Shown in pieces: positions 1 through 7,701 of a stretch of DNA of 64,000 nucleotides. Positions within the stretch are counted from its first letter, which is position 1; every line of letters begins with the position of its first letter. Position numbers and translations under genes: made by a program. The notes below the pieces were generated by a model. The model made no database searches, was not told the DNA's origin, and was given only the letters and a program-made list of their open reading frames with translations. Source of the DNA: Candidatus Palauibacter rhopaloidicola (GTDB lineage Bacteria; Gemmatimonadota; Gemmatimonadetes; Palauibacterales; Palauibacteraceae). The stretch is from positions 223,517 through 287,516 of the forward strand of contig JAPPGH010000031.1 of assembly GCA_026914155.1 (NCBI GenBank), in the 5' to 3' direction.

Positions 1-70
1 CGACATCGCCCCGGGACGCGCAGGCGGCGGCCGCAACGCCCAACAGCACGGCGACCGCCGCATGCTTCAT
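1..70 (-). CDS. Partial exported lipoprotein after pal (CpoB/YbgF position)
   Basis: Only the first 23 codons are in the window; the gene runs off the left edge. The ATG follows the pal stop codon with no spacer (TAG-ATG), so the two are almost certainly co-translated. The visible peptide is a short basic start, a hydrophobic run and a lipobox-like AAAAC with the acceptor cysteine at residue 17. This points to a signal-peptidase-II lipoprotein. In tol-pal operons this slot usually holds cpoB/ybgF, a periplasmic TPR coordinator of peptidoglycan and outer-membrane constriction. That identity is inferred from position only; no TPR sequence is visible here. Confidence 0.55.
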   Translation of the reverse strand, partial: MKHAAVAVLLGVAAAACASRGDV

Positions 71-715
71 CTAGATGTCTCCGTCCGTGATGACGAATTC
101 GCCGCGACGATTCTGCCGCCACGCCGACTCGTTGCTCCCCCGGGCCAGCGGCATCTCCTCCCCGAAGGTCACGACATCGAAGCGGTCGGCGTCCAGCCCC
201 AGGCTGGAGAGGTAGTCGACCGCGGCCTGGGCCCTTCTCAGGCCGAGCGCCTGGTTGTACTCGAGGGAACCCCGCTCGTCGCAATGGCCCTCGACCCGGA
301 GGCGGATTCCGGACCGATCCCCGAGCGCGTCCGCCTTGCGCTGCAGAATCGCGGCGGCGGCGTCCGTGATGGCGGACTCGTTGTAGTCGAAGTGAATCCG
401 CGCGACGATCGCCTCGCCGTCCATCGCGCGCTCGATGTCCGCGGGCGCGGACTCCGCACACGTCGTGCCGGGATAGTCGTTTACGGCCCGCTCGAGCAAT
501 TCGCGCGCACGCGTGAAGTCGCCCGCCTCCATGGCCGTCATCGCCTGGTCGCAGAGCCGGGACGCGGCCGCCTCGCGCTCCGCGCTGTCATCCACGACCG
601 GGGGCGGCGGGGGCGGCGGCGGGAGGGGGACCGGCTCCGGTTCCGGGTTGCCGCTACACGCCGTCGCCAGAAGCGCAACGAGAAGAATGGGAGAGAATCG
701 GTGGCTCATTCGCAT
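71..715 (-). CDS. pal: Peptidoglycan-associated lipoprotein Pal
   Basis: This is the outer-membrane lipoprotein that binds peptidoglycan and is the terminal partner of the Tol system. The 214-residue product has a signal peptide with lipobox-like ATAC (Cys20) and a proline-rich linker with a run of about eight prolines. The C-terminal OmpA-like domain has the diagnostic motif GHCDERGSLEYN and LGLRRAQAAVDYL. I chose ATG 715 because AAGGAG lies 6 bases upstream; an in-frame ATG two codons later is possible. A 150-base gap separates it from tolB, the largest gap in this operon, so an internal promoter is possible. Family assignment is secure. Confidence 0.95.
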   Translation of the reverse strand: MRMSHRFSPILLVALLATACSGNPEPEPVPLPPPPPPPPVVDDSAEREAAASRLCDQAMTAMEAGDFTRARELLERAVNDYPGTTCAESAPADIERAMDGEAIVARIHFDYNESAITDAAAAILQRKADALGDRSGIRLRVEGHCDERGSLEYNQALGLRRAQAAVDYLSSLGLDADRFDVVTFGEEMPLARGSNESAWRQNRRGEFVITDGDI

Positions 716-819
716 CGAGGTCTCCTTGTTTACCAGTCGCGGGACGAGAATTCGGCGAGGACGGGGCAAACGTCGGCGCTGAAAACGCTGACCCGGTCCC
801 GGTTTCGACACGGATTCGT

Positions 820-847
820 AACCTATCGCAGACCCGTCAAGTCGCAA
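820..847 (-). promoter_or_regulatory. Weak candidate promoter for pal
   Basis: In the tolB-pal gap the minus strand has TAGGTT (820-825) 16 bases downstream of TTGCGA (842-847), with an alternative TTGACG at 835-840. The -10-like box resembles the TAGGAT of the gamma-glutamyltransferase-like promoters in this window. The spacing is short and the match partial, so this is tentative. Confidence 0.22.
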
Positions 848-865
848 CCCGCAGGACGACCGCGG

Positions 866-2218
866 TCACGAACCTGCCGGGATGGGGGGCGACCAGTCCG
901 GGAGACCATCGAGCCGTCCCGATGTCAGCGGCCGGGACCTCCCCGTGAAGACATCGAGGATCCAGACCGTCGAGCCCTGCGAGTCGACCGATGAGAAGAC
1001 GAGGTGACGGCCATCGGGGGCCCAGCTGGGATCCTCGCTCTCGCCGCGCCGCGTCAGCATGCGCCGGTCGGTGCCGTCCGGGTTCACCGTGAAGATCTGC
1101 CAGCGGCGGTCGCTCAGGGCGGAATACGCGATCCGGTCGCCGTTGGGCGACCAGTCGGGGCCCGCCGCGTTGGTGTCCTCCCGCGGGTGATAGATGCTGA
1201 TGCGGCGAGCCGGGCCACCCGAGACGGCACGGACGTAGACCTGCTGCTCGTTGGCCGGATCGGCCTCGTACGCGAACGACGCCCCATCCGGCGCAAAGCT
1301 GGGATTCAGCGACTGGGCCCGGCCTTCGGTGAGCGGCCCGTCGCCCTCGACCACGATGCGCGTCGTTCCGCCGACGCCCTCCGCGTACGCCAGTCGTCCG
1401 TCCGGCGTCCAGGTCGGCGTCTGAATGAGCCTCCCGGACCTCACCGTCCGGCGGCTGCCGGTGATGAGATTCAGCTCCACGAGCGAGAAGTACCCCGTCT
1501 CGTCCTGGATCGTGTACGCGATGCGGGTGGCGTCCGGTGAGAAGGCGGGCGAATAGACGTTGCGCCCCCCCGTCTCGATCCGCTGCGGGTTCCGGCCATC
1601 GCTGTCGATGAGCAGCAGGTAGGACGTCCCGTCCCCATCCCTCCGGCGCAGGGCGATCCGGGTCGCGGCGATGCCGCGCTGGCCTCCCGTCGCCCAGAAG
1701 ACGATCCGGTCGGAGACCCGGTGGACCGACATTCGGAAATCGGCCGCATCCCTGGAGGGCAGGCTGAAGGCCTGGACGTTCTCGAGGTTCCCGTACACGA
1801 GGTCGTGCAGGCTGATCCTGAGGAGCGGGGTCTGCGTCCCCGGCGCGACGGAGATGTCGGCGGTGACGAGCCACACGGCCCCGAGCTGGTTCCAGAGCGC
1901 GTAGTTCGGGGGGCCGCTCAGGGTGAGCGTGTCGGGCACCGCGAGGATGTCGAACCGGTCGGAATAATCGAGGTCCGTGCGAAGAATCTCGCCGACCGCC
2001 GCGCCAAGTTCCTCGAAGCCGGCGCTCGCCGAGACGGGCGCGACGACCATGCCCGGCACGTAGCGGGCCTCGTACGTGAGGCCCAGACGGAGCGCGCCGC
2101 CTTCCTGGCCGCCCAGCGGCGATCCGGCCACCGCGGCGACCAGCGCCAGCCCCGCGACGGCGGCGGCCCGGCGGCGCCACTGGGCGCGGCGGCGACGAAA
2201 GGCGCTCGATCCGTCCAT
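866..2218 (-). CDS. tolB: Tol-Pal translocation protein TolB
   Basis: Periplasmic beta-propeller protein that interacts with Pal and with the TolA C-terminal region. The 450-residue product has an arginine-rich N-terminus and a hydrophobic signal segment ending near SPLGGQ. An N-terminal domain follows, with the family pattern YSDRFDI and GAVWLVTADI. The C-terminal six-bladed WD40/PD40-type propeller carries repeats such as AFSPDATRIAYT, TWTPDGRLAYA, DWSPNGDRIAYS and SWAPDGRHLVFSS. The start ATG lies one base after the tolA stop (TGA-A-ATG). Length and context match the family. Confidence 0.95.
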   Translation of the reverse strand: MDGSSAFRRRRAQWRRRAAAVAGLALVAAVAGSPLGGQEGGALRLGLTYEARYVPGMVVAPVSASAGFEELGAAVGEILRTDLDYSDRFDILAVPDTLTLSGPPNYALWNQLGAVWLVTADISVAPGTQTPLLRISLHDLVYGNLENVQAFSLPSRDAADFRMSVHRVSDRIVFWATGGQRGIAATRIALRRRDGDGTSYLLLIDSDGRNPQRIETGGRNVYSPAFSPDATRIAYTIQDETGYFSLVELNLITGSRRTVRSGRLIQTPTWTPDGRLAYAEGVGGTTRIVVEGDGPLTEGRAQSLNPSFAPDGASFAYEADPANEQQVYVRAVSGGPARRISIYHPREDTNAAGPDWSPNGDRIAYSALSDRRWQIFTVNPDGTDRRMLTRRGESEDPSWAPDGRHLVFSSVDSQGSTVWILDVFTGRSRPLTSGRLDGLPDWSPPIPAGS

Positions 2219-2219
2219 T

Positions 2220-2945
2220 TCAGCGTGCACTCGGATCGAAGAAGAACGAGACGGCGAGCGCGTCCGCCGGGAAGTCGTCGGGAAGCGGGCCGAAGGCGCG
2301 GTCACGGCCCGCCGATTCCACGGCGCCCATCGCCTGGACATCGAAGACCAGGCTCCCGGATCGCGCCACCCACTCGAAGCCCGTCACCCGCCCGTCCCGG
2401 TGGATGATGAAGTAGATCTCGGCCCGAAGCTCGCGCGCGCCGATGGGGGGCCGCCAGCGGCGCTGGACCTGGCGGATGATGTTCTCCTCGTATTCGGGCC
2501 AGGCCGATGCGTCGCCGGCGATCCGGATGGTGCGCACTTCCTCGCCGGCCTCCTCGGTCCGCGCGGGTTCCGGTTCCGCCTCGCGCTCGACCTGCACCTC
2601 GGCCTCCACGGTGGGCGTCTCCACCTGCGGCACCGGGTCGGGCGTCGGCTCGGGGGGAGGCGGCCGGTTCTCCTCTTCCGCGACCTCGGGCGGCGAGGGA
2701 TCGATGCGGATCGGCGCATCCTCCGGGGCGAACGCCACCATGTTCACCCGCACCGAAGTGGGCACATCGGCCGGGCGGATCACGACGTCGCCGAACACGG
2801 CGAGGACCAGGAGGCCGCCGTGGACGCCGAGTGAACCGTACACGGCCCGCCTGGGCGGACGCCCGTGACGCTGCGGCCCTCCGCGCCGCCAGGCGCGCCA
2901 GCGTCCGCGACCGCTCCCGGGTTCCGCCCCCCCGTACAGGTTCAC
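2220..2945 (-). CDS. tolA: TolA/TonB-like energy transducer
   Basis: Inner-membrane protein linking the TolQR motor to the outer membrane. The 241-residue product has a basic cytoplasmic N-terminus, one transmembrane helix (about residues 35-55), a periplasmic Pro/Glu-rich stretch (EEENRPPPPEPTPDPVPQ) and a TonB-like C-terminal domain (ENIIRQVQRRWRPP ... FIIHRDGRV). It is shorter than E. coli TolA (421 residues), and the linker is proline-rich like TonB. Function as TolA is inferred from its place between tolR and tolB. Its ATG overlaps the tolR stop (ATGA). Confidence 0.85.
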   Translation of the reverse strand: MNLYGGAEPGSGRGRWRAWRRGGPQRHGRPPRRAVYGSLGVHGGLLVLAVFGDVVIRPADVPTSVRVNMVAFAPEDAPIRIDPSPPEVAEEENRPPPPEPTPDPVPQVETPTVEAEVQVEREAEPEPARTEEAGEEVRTIRIAGDASAWPEYEENIIRQVQRRWRPPIGARELRAEIYFIIHRDGRVTGFEWVARSGSLVFDVQAMGAVESAGRDRAFGPLPDDFPADALAVSFFFDPSAR

Positions 2946-3367
2946 GGACGGCGACGCCTCGGATCCGGATCGGTGACGATGTTGAGCACGCCTCCGGCGT
3001 CCTGAATCGGACCCATCACCCGGGTCGCCTCGCGGAGGGCGAGATCGCCGTCCGCCTTCAGGTACACCATGTCCGACTCGAAGCGGTCCAGGGCCAGCCC
3101 GAGCGAAGCGTCGAGCTCCTCGAACGTCACCGGCACGTCATCCAGGTAGATCTGCCCGTCCGCATCGATCGAGACCACGAGCGCATCGGAGGCGCTGAGG
3201 GGCGCGGAGAGGCCCTCCGGCAGATCAATCTCGAGGCCGCCCTGGAGAATGGGCGCCGTGATCATGAAGATGATGAGGAGGGTGAACGCGACATCGACAA
3301 GGCTCGTGACGTTGATCTCCGCCACGACCCCGATCCCGTCGGCCTGCTGTGTAAAGCGCCTTTTCAT
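2942..3367 (-). CDS. tolR: Biopolymer transport protein TolR/ExbD
   Basis: Proton-motive-force motor subunit paired with TolQ. The 141-residue product has a short cytoplasmic N-terminus, one transmembrane helix containing the signature NVTSLVDVAFTLLIIFMIT and a periplasmic ExbD/TolR domain. The aspartate in SLVDV corresponds to the conserved proton-pathway Asp. I chose ATG 3367, giving MKRRF, because it follows GAGGA with 6 bases spacing and gives the normal family length; the longer open frame upstream lies inside tolQ. It overlaps tolA by 4 bases. Confidence 0.93.
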   Translation of the reverse strand: MKRRFTQQADGIGVVAEINVTSLVDVAFTLLIIFMITAPILQGGLEIDLPEGLSAPLSASDALVVSIDADGQIYLDDVPVTFEELDASLGLALDRFESDMVYLKADGDLALREATRVMGPIQDAGGVLNIVTDPDPRRRRP

Positions 3368-3404
3368 CCCGCGTTCCTCATCCTCCGGCCGCCGGAAGCC
3401 CGGC

Positions 3405-4112
3405 TCACAGGCGCCCCTCGCGCGCGAGCGTCCCCACGAATTCGCTCGCGAATCCTTCCAGTTCTCCCACGAAGAGACGCAGGCGGGAGGCATAGTGGTT
3501 GTACGCGATGACAGCGGGAATCGCGACCGCAAGCCCCGCGACCGTGGTCGTGAGCGCTTCCGCGATGCCCGGCGCGACCGCCGCGATGTTGGCGGACCCC
3601 TGCGATGTGATCCCAATGAACGAGTTCATCACGCCCACGACGGTCCCCATGAGGCCGAGGAGAGGACTCACGGAGCCGATGATCGCGAGCCAGGGCAGCC
3701 CGTGCGCGAGTTCGTCCTTCTCCTCCGAGAGGCTCTTCTCGAGCACCAGCCACAGCGCTTCGAGCTGCGTCGGGCTCAACCCCTCTCCGACGTGTGTGGC
3801 GTCGAGCGCGCCCGGGCGCAGCTCGGAGAAGAAGGCGATCCCCTCACGGAACACCCTTCTGAAGGGGGAATCGTCCAGTTCCGCCAGCGCGTCGTTGAGG
3901 TCCACGAGGCCGTTGGCCCCGGCCATCGCGAACACGAAGTCGTCCGCCCGCGCGTTCACGGCGCGCAACTCGCGGAACTTCCAGATGATGAGGACCCAGG
4001 ACACGAGCGAGAAGGCGGCGAGCACGGTGAGGATGATCTTCGTGGGCAGCGTCGCGCCCAGGATCATGTCGATCGGGGAATCGATCACGCGGGCGGAAAG
4101 ATCCTGCACCAC
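3405..4112 (-). CDS. tolQ: Biopolymer transport protein TolQ/ExbB
   Basis: Multi-spanning motor subunit that with TolR uses the proton gradient to energise TolA. The 235-residue product has a first transmembrane helix near residues 22-40 and a cytoplasmic loop. Two more helices carry the MotA/TolQ/ExbB motif (LAIIGSVSPLLGLMGTVVGV and a helix rich in Ala/Val before YNHYASRL). I chose GTG 4112: GGAGGA lies about 8 bases upstream and the length matches the usual 230 residues. An in-frame ATG at 4067 is an alternative. The gene follows hemA after 38 bases. Confidence 0.9.
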   Translation of the reverse strand: MVQDLSARVIDSPIDMILGATLPTKIILTVLAAFSLVSWVLIIWKFRELRAVNARADDFVFAMAGANGLVDLNDALAELDDSPFRRVFREGIAFFSELRPGALDATHVGEGLSPTQLEALWLVLEKSLSEEKDELAHGLPWLAIIGSVSPLLGLMGTVVGVMNSFIGITSQGSANIAAVAPGIAEALTTTVAGLAVAIPAVIAYNHYASRLRLFVGELEGFASEFVGTLAREGRL

Positions 4113-4150
4113 CTCCAGGCCTCCTCCGACCCCGATCCCGCCCCCCACAA

Positions 4151-5497
4151 TCACGTGCGCCCCCCCTGCAATTTGTCCCGGCTCATCCGCTCCCTCCTCA
4201 CCTCCCCAACCGGCGGGCCCCTCCGGCCTGCCAACCATGGTCCCATCCGACGAAGACACACCTCGCCGTCAGATCGTTCGGCGAGCCACCGGATGGCGCG
4301 TGTCGGCCCGTGCAGAACCTTGTTCAGCGCGGCTTGGCTCGCCAGCCGCCGGGCTTCGTCGGCGTCGTCGGGGACCGGGGCGCGAGCGGCGAGGGCATCG
4401 GCGACCAGCCGGCGAGCCGTGTGCCTCAGCGCCCGGACGGCCGGGTCGGCGCGACGGCTTCGACGCCAGGCCCGGTACTTCGCGACGTGCCGCTCGATGA
4501 TCGCCTCCGCTTGCTCGCGCTCGTGCTCGCGCGCCGCACGGGCGCGATCCACGACCTGCCGCAGGTCGTCGATGTTGTACAGGAACACATCGGAGATACC
4601 CGAAACACGCGGATCGACGTTCCGCGGCACGGCAATGTCGAGAATTACGAGCGGCGCCCGCCCCGTGCGCGGGCTCCGCACATGCGCCGCCCGGAGGAAG
4701 GCCGCCTCCGACTCCGTGCAGGCGATGACGAGATCCACGCGATCCAGCGCCTCGAGCGCCGCGCTCCTTCGCATCGCGAGCGCTTCGAGAGGCCGGCTCA
4801 CGCGCTCGGCCCGGGCGGGGTCGCGGCTCGCGAGGAACACGCGCCCCGCCCCTTCCCGCTTCAGGCACTGCACGGTGAGTCTTCCCATCTCACCGGTCCC
4901 GAGCACGAGTACGCTACGGTCGTCGAGCGAACCGAACACCTTCCGGGCGAGACCGACCGCCGCGCCGGGGATCGATGTCACACCGCTCGCGATCGATGTG
5001 TCGGCCCGTACGCGCCCGCCGACCTCGAGGGCCGACTGGAACAGGCGATGCAGCACCGGCCCCACCGTCGGGCGTCCATCCCGGTAGGCTCCCCGGACCT
5101 GGCCCTGAATCTGCGGTTCGCCGACGATGAGCGACTCCAGTCCGCTCGTCACGCGGAACAGGTGCCGGACGGCGCTCGCCCCTTTGAGCGTCGCCAGGTA
5201 CGAATCTCCCGCGGCCCCCAGCCCCGACACCCGGCACAGCGCGTCGCGCCCCAGGCGGTCGAGCGCTCCCGCGTCGCTGCCCGCCAGGTAGCATTCCGTC
5301 CGGTTGCAGGTGGAAAGCACGACGCACTCGGAGACGCCCGGCCTGTCCGTCAGGTTCTCGACCCACTCCGCCCGGCGCCGGTCTCCGAGCGCGAAACGTT
5401 CCCGGATGTCGATGGGTGCCGTCCGGTGGCTGAGTCCGACCGCAACGAGTGCATCGGCGGGAGTGGGCCGCATCGTCTCCGGCAGCGGGGGATCCAT
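4151..5497 (-). CDS. hemA: Glutamyl-tRNA reductase HemA
   Basis: Catalyses NADPH-dependent reduction of glutamyl-tRNA to glutamate-1-semialdehyde, the first committed step of C5-pathway tetrapyrrole synthesis. The 448-residue product shows GLSHRTAPIDIRER near the N-terminus and the nucleophile Cys64 in STCNRTE. GEPQIQGQVR, the Rossmann motif GTGEMG (200-205) and a C-terminal helical dimerisation domain follow. ATG 5497 gives a normal N-terminus; GTG 5557 would overlap ssb by 23 bases and ATG 5473 is also possible. The last 40 or so residues form a Gly/Arg-rich tail beyond the usual end. hemC does not follow, unlike in many genomes. Confidence 0.93.
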   Translation of the reverse strand: MDPPLPETMRPTPADALVAVGLSHRTAPIDIRERFALGDRRRAEWVENLTDRPGVSECVVLSTCNRTECYLAGSDAGALDRLGRDALCRVSGLGAAGDSYLATLKGASAVRHLFRVTSGLESLIVGEPQIQGQVRGAYRDGRPTVGPVLHRLFQSALEVGGRVRADTSIASGVTSIPGAAVGLARKVFGSLDDRSVLVLGTGEMGRLTVQCLKREGAGRVFLASRDPARAERVSRPLEALAMRRSAALEALDRVDLVIACTESEAAFLRAAHVRSPRTGRAPLVILDIAVPRNVDPRVSGISDVFLYNIDDLRQVVDRARAAREHEREQAEAIIERHVAKYRAWRRSRRADPAVRALRHTARRLVADALAARAPVPDDADEARRLASQAALNKVLHGPTRAIRWLAERSDGEVCLRRMGPWLAGRRGPPVGEVRRERMSRDKLQGGRT

Positions 5498-5534
5498 GCC
5501 GTGGCGAGATCCGGCGATCGCGACGCCGGACGCC

Positions 5535-5975
5535 TCAGAAGGGGAGATCGTCCTCACCCGCGACGGACCGGTTGGAGAACTCCGAGAAATCCGAACGCTC
5601 CTGCCGGGGTTCCGTCGCCGAATAGCTCTCTCCGCCGCCGCCGCTGCTCCCGAGCATGATCATCTCGAGCGCACGGATCTCCGTCGTATACCGCGTCTGG
5701 CCGTCCTGTCCCTCCCACTGCCGGTACTCGATCCGGCCTTCCACGTACACGCGGTCGCCCTTGCGCAGGTAGCGCTCGCAGATCTCGGCGAGGCGGTCCC
5801 AGCAGACCACTCGATGCCACTCCGTCTTCTCCTGCTGGTCGCCGGCGCGCGTGGTCCACCGGCGACTGGTCGCGACGGAGAGCGTCGCCACCCGCGTACC
5901 CGTGTTCGTCGACCGCACTTCCGGGTCCGCGCCCAGGTTTCCGATGAGTGTCGCCTTGTTCAGACTGCGCGCCAT
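5535..5975 (-). CDS. ssb: Single-stranded DNA-binding protein
   Basis: Binds single-stranded DNA during replication, recombination and repair. The 146-residue product has an OB fold starting LNKATLIGNLGADPEVR, with WHRVVCWDRLAEICERYLRKG and VYVEGRIEYRQWEGQDG. A Gly/Ser-rich linker leads to the acidic tip GEDDLPF that recruits partner proteins. ATG 5975 is preceded by GGAGG at 5-base spacing. It sits between rimI and hemA on the same strand. Confidence 0.96.
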   Translation of the reverse strand: MARSLNKATLIGNLGADPEVRSTNTGTRVATLSVATSRRWTTRAGDQQEKTEWHRVVCWDRLAEICERYLRKGDRVYVEGRIEYRQWEGQDGQTRYTTEIRALEMIMLGSSGGGGESYSATEPRQERSDFSEFSNRSVAGEDDLPF

Positions 5976-6051
5976 TCCCGCCTCCCCGGTGATCGACTCG
6001 AAGGTCCATGGTGGTGGTGATGATGAAGAGGATCAAGGTAACAGGAAACGA

Positions 6052-6519
6052 TCAACGGACCAGCAACCGCCGCATGACGAGAGCGTCTTCCTTCGGGCCC
6101 GCATAGTATCCGCGACGCCGGCCGACGATCTCGAATCCCCGGCTTCGGTAGAGCTCCTGTGCGTTTCGGTTCCCTTCCCGTACCTCGAGGAACAACCGGA
6201 TCACACCGCGGGTCCGCGCTTCCTCGAGAACCGCGTCCACCAGTTCGCCCCCGATTCCGCGCCGGCGGTCGTTCGGGGCCACGGCGAGGTCCCCCAGTTC
6301 CGCCTCCCGCCCGACGAACCACACGGCTGCGTACCCTGCGACGCGCCGCTCTTCGTACACGGCGGAGAAGAGGACCGCGTCGGGGCGCCTGAGCAGGTTC
6401 CTGAACGTCCGTTCCGACCAGGGGGTGGCGAAACAGGCCTCCTCGATCGCCGTGACCTGCCCCAGGTCCGACTCGAGGAGCGGCCGGATCCGGAGGGTCC
6501 GCCTACCCGGATCCGCCAC
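6052..6519 (-). CDS. rimI: Ribosomal-protein-alanine N-acetyltransferase RimI-like
   Basis: GNAT-family acetyltransferase; RimI acetylates the N-terminal alanine of ribosomal protein S18. The 155-residue product has the acetyl-CoA pyrophosphate-binding loop as DRRRGIGGELV and the family pattern RAFxIVG in the form RGFEIVGRRRGYY. The start is GTG 6519, overlapping the tsaB stop by 17 bases. The tsaE-tsaB-rimI order is common across bacteria and supports the assignment, although GNAT specificity cannot be proved from sequence alone. Confidence 0.88.
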   Translation of the reverse strand: MADPGRRTLRIRPLLESDLGQVTAIEEACFATPWSERTFRNLLRRPDAVLFSAVYEERRVAGYAAVWFVGREAELGDLAVAPNDRRRGIGGELVDAVLEEARTRGVIRLFLEVREGNRNAQELYRSRGFEIVGRRRGYYAGPKEDALVMRRLLVR

Positions 6520-7186
6520 GGCGTCCGACCTGGCGTTCAGCTCCGGAACTCCGCACGTACCGGGGTTCCCACGCGTCGATGTCCGCGACGCGGCCGGCCG
6601 TCAGCCTCTCCGCCAGCCACAGGAGCGCGCCGGCGCGCGGTACGCCGAGAAACGGGGGGAGCACCCGACCGCCGCGAGCTTCGATCGCCGCGCGGTGCCG
6701 GATCGCACCTTCCCCGGCGAAGGACCACGACCCGCACTCCTCCAGCCCTCCGAGCCAGCTTTCGATGTCGCACGCCACCGGCCCGCGGACGGGGGCCGCC
6801 AGAGGCCCGTCGGCGAAGGCGGCTCCGTACACTTCTCCGCGGCGGGCATCGAACAGCGCGCAGACGCGTTCACGCCCCGCCGAGGCGGCGACGGCGCGAA
6901 GGCTCGAGTACGCGAAGAGCGGCACCCCCCGCGCGTGGCACCAACCCTTCGCCAGCGAAGCCGCGATCCGCACGCCGGTGAAGGAGCCGGGCCCCGCTCC
7001 CACGATCACCCGCTCAACGTCGTCAACGCCGATCCGGGCGCGGGCGAGCATGCGATCCACCTCGTCGAGCACGGTCTCCGAGTGCGTCGCGCGGACAGCC
7101 AGCGCGCATTCGGAAATCAGGGTGTCGCCGCGGCCCACCGCGATGCCGCCGAGTCCCGTACTCGTCTCCAGCGCCAGACTCAGCAC
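6503..7186 (-). CDS. tsaB: tRNA t6A biosynthesis protein TsaB
   Basis: Non-catalytic ASKHA-fold partner of TsaD in synthesis of N6-threonylcarbamoyladenosine at tRNA position 37. The 227-residue product begins [10 protein letters not shown] and contains THSETVLDEVDRML and VIVGAGPGSFTGVRIA, the family signature. I chose GTG 7186 because it reproduces the typical N-terminus and overlaps the tsaE stop by 7 bases. tsaD is outside this window. Confidence 0.93.
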   Translation of the reverse strand: MLSLALETSTGLGGIAVGRGDTLISECALAVRATHSETVLDEVDRMLARARIGVDDVERVIVGAGPGSFTGVRIAASLAKGWCHARGVPLFAYSSLRAVAASAGRERVCALFDARRGEVYGAAFADGPLAAPVRGPVACDIESWLGGLEECGSWSFAGEGAIRHRAAIEARGGRVLPPFLGVPRAGALLWLAERLTAGRVADIDAWEPRYVRSSGAERQVGRRGGSG

Positions 7187-7701
7187 GCCGACGACCCCGC
7201 CCCCCCGGCGTACGGAGTCGGATCGGGAACCGGCGGGACGCGGCCCACTCCGCGTGCCGTCACTCGCCGCAGCGCACCCGTGGCGTGTCCGGCGGCCCTT
7301 TCGGCGCTGTCCGCCGCTCCGATGAACTCGAGTCGAACTTCCCAGCGGTGCACCGGAAGCTCCTCCCCGGCCCGCTCCGCCCACTCGACGAAGACCGCCC
7401 CCGCGTGGGCTTCGAGTTCCTCCCATCCCAGGGCGAGGAGTTCGGATGGATCGCGGAGACGGTACAGGTCCGCGTGCCCGACCGGACCCCGATCGCCGGC
7501 ATACCAGTGGACGAGCGTGTAGGTCGGGCTCGTCACCGCTTCTTCCACGCCCGCTCCGGCACACGCCGCCTGCGTGAACCGCGTCTTCCCGGCGCCGAGC
7601 GGTCCGGTGAGCGCAACGAAGACCTCTTCGCGGTCCGCGACCGCTCCGACCTCTCGCCCCCAGCGCACAAGTCCCCCCTCGTCCAGCACGGCGCTCCTCA
7701 T
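7180..7701 (-). CDS. tsaE: tRNA t6A biosynthesis ATPase TsaE
   Basis: P-loop ATPase required for turnover of the TsaBDE complex. The 173-residue product has Walker [19 protein letters not shown] and the Walker-B-like [12 protein letters not shown]. It is slightly longer than the usual 150 residues because of a Gly/Pro-rich tail. ATG 7701 overlaps the uvrB stop (ATGA) and the gene end overlaps tsaB, so uvrB-tsaE-tsaB are translationally coupled. Confidence 0.94.
   Translation of the reverse strand: MRSAVLDEGGLVRWGREVGAVADREEVFVALTGPLGAGKTRFTQAACAGAGVEEAVTSPTYTLVHWYAGDRGPVGHADLYRLRDPSELLALGWEELEAHAGAVFVEWAERAGEELPVHRWEVRLEFIGAADSAERAAGHATGALRRVTARGVGRVPPVPDPTPYAGGAGSSAC

Noticed and set aside
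599..630. G-rich tract on the plus strand inside pal
   Set aside because: It encodes the proline-rich linker of Pal on the minus strand; a G-quadruplex role cannot be supported from sequence alone.
6000..6040. Short CAC/CAT-type trinucleotide tract between ssb and rimI
   Set aside because: Too short and imperfect to be a meaningful microsatellite; no coding or regulatory meaning is evident.
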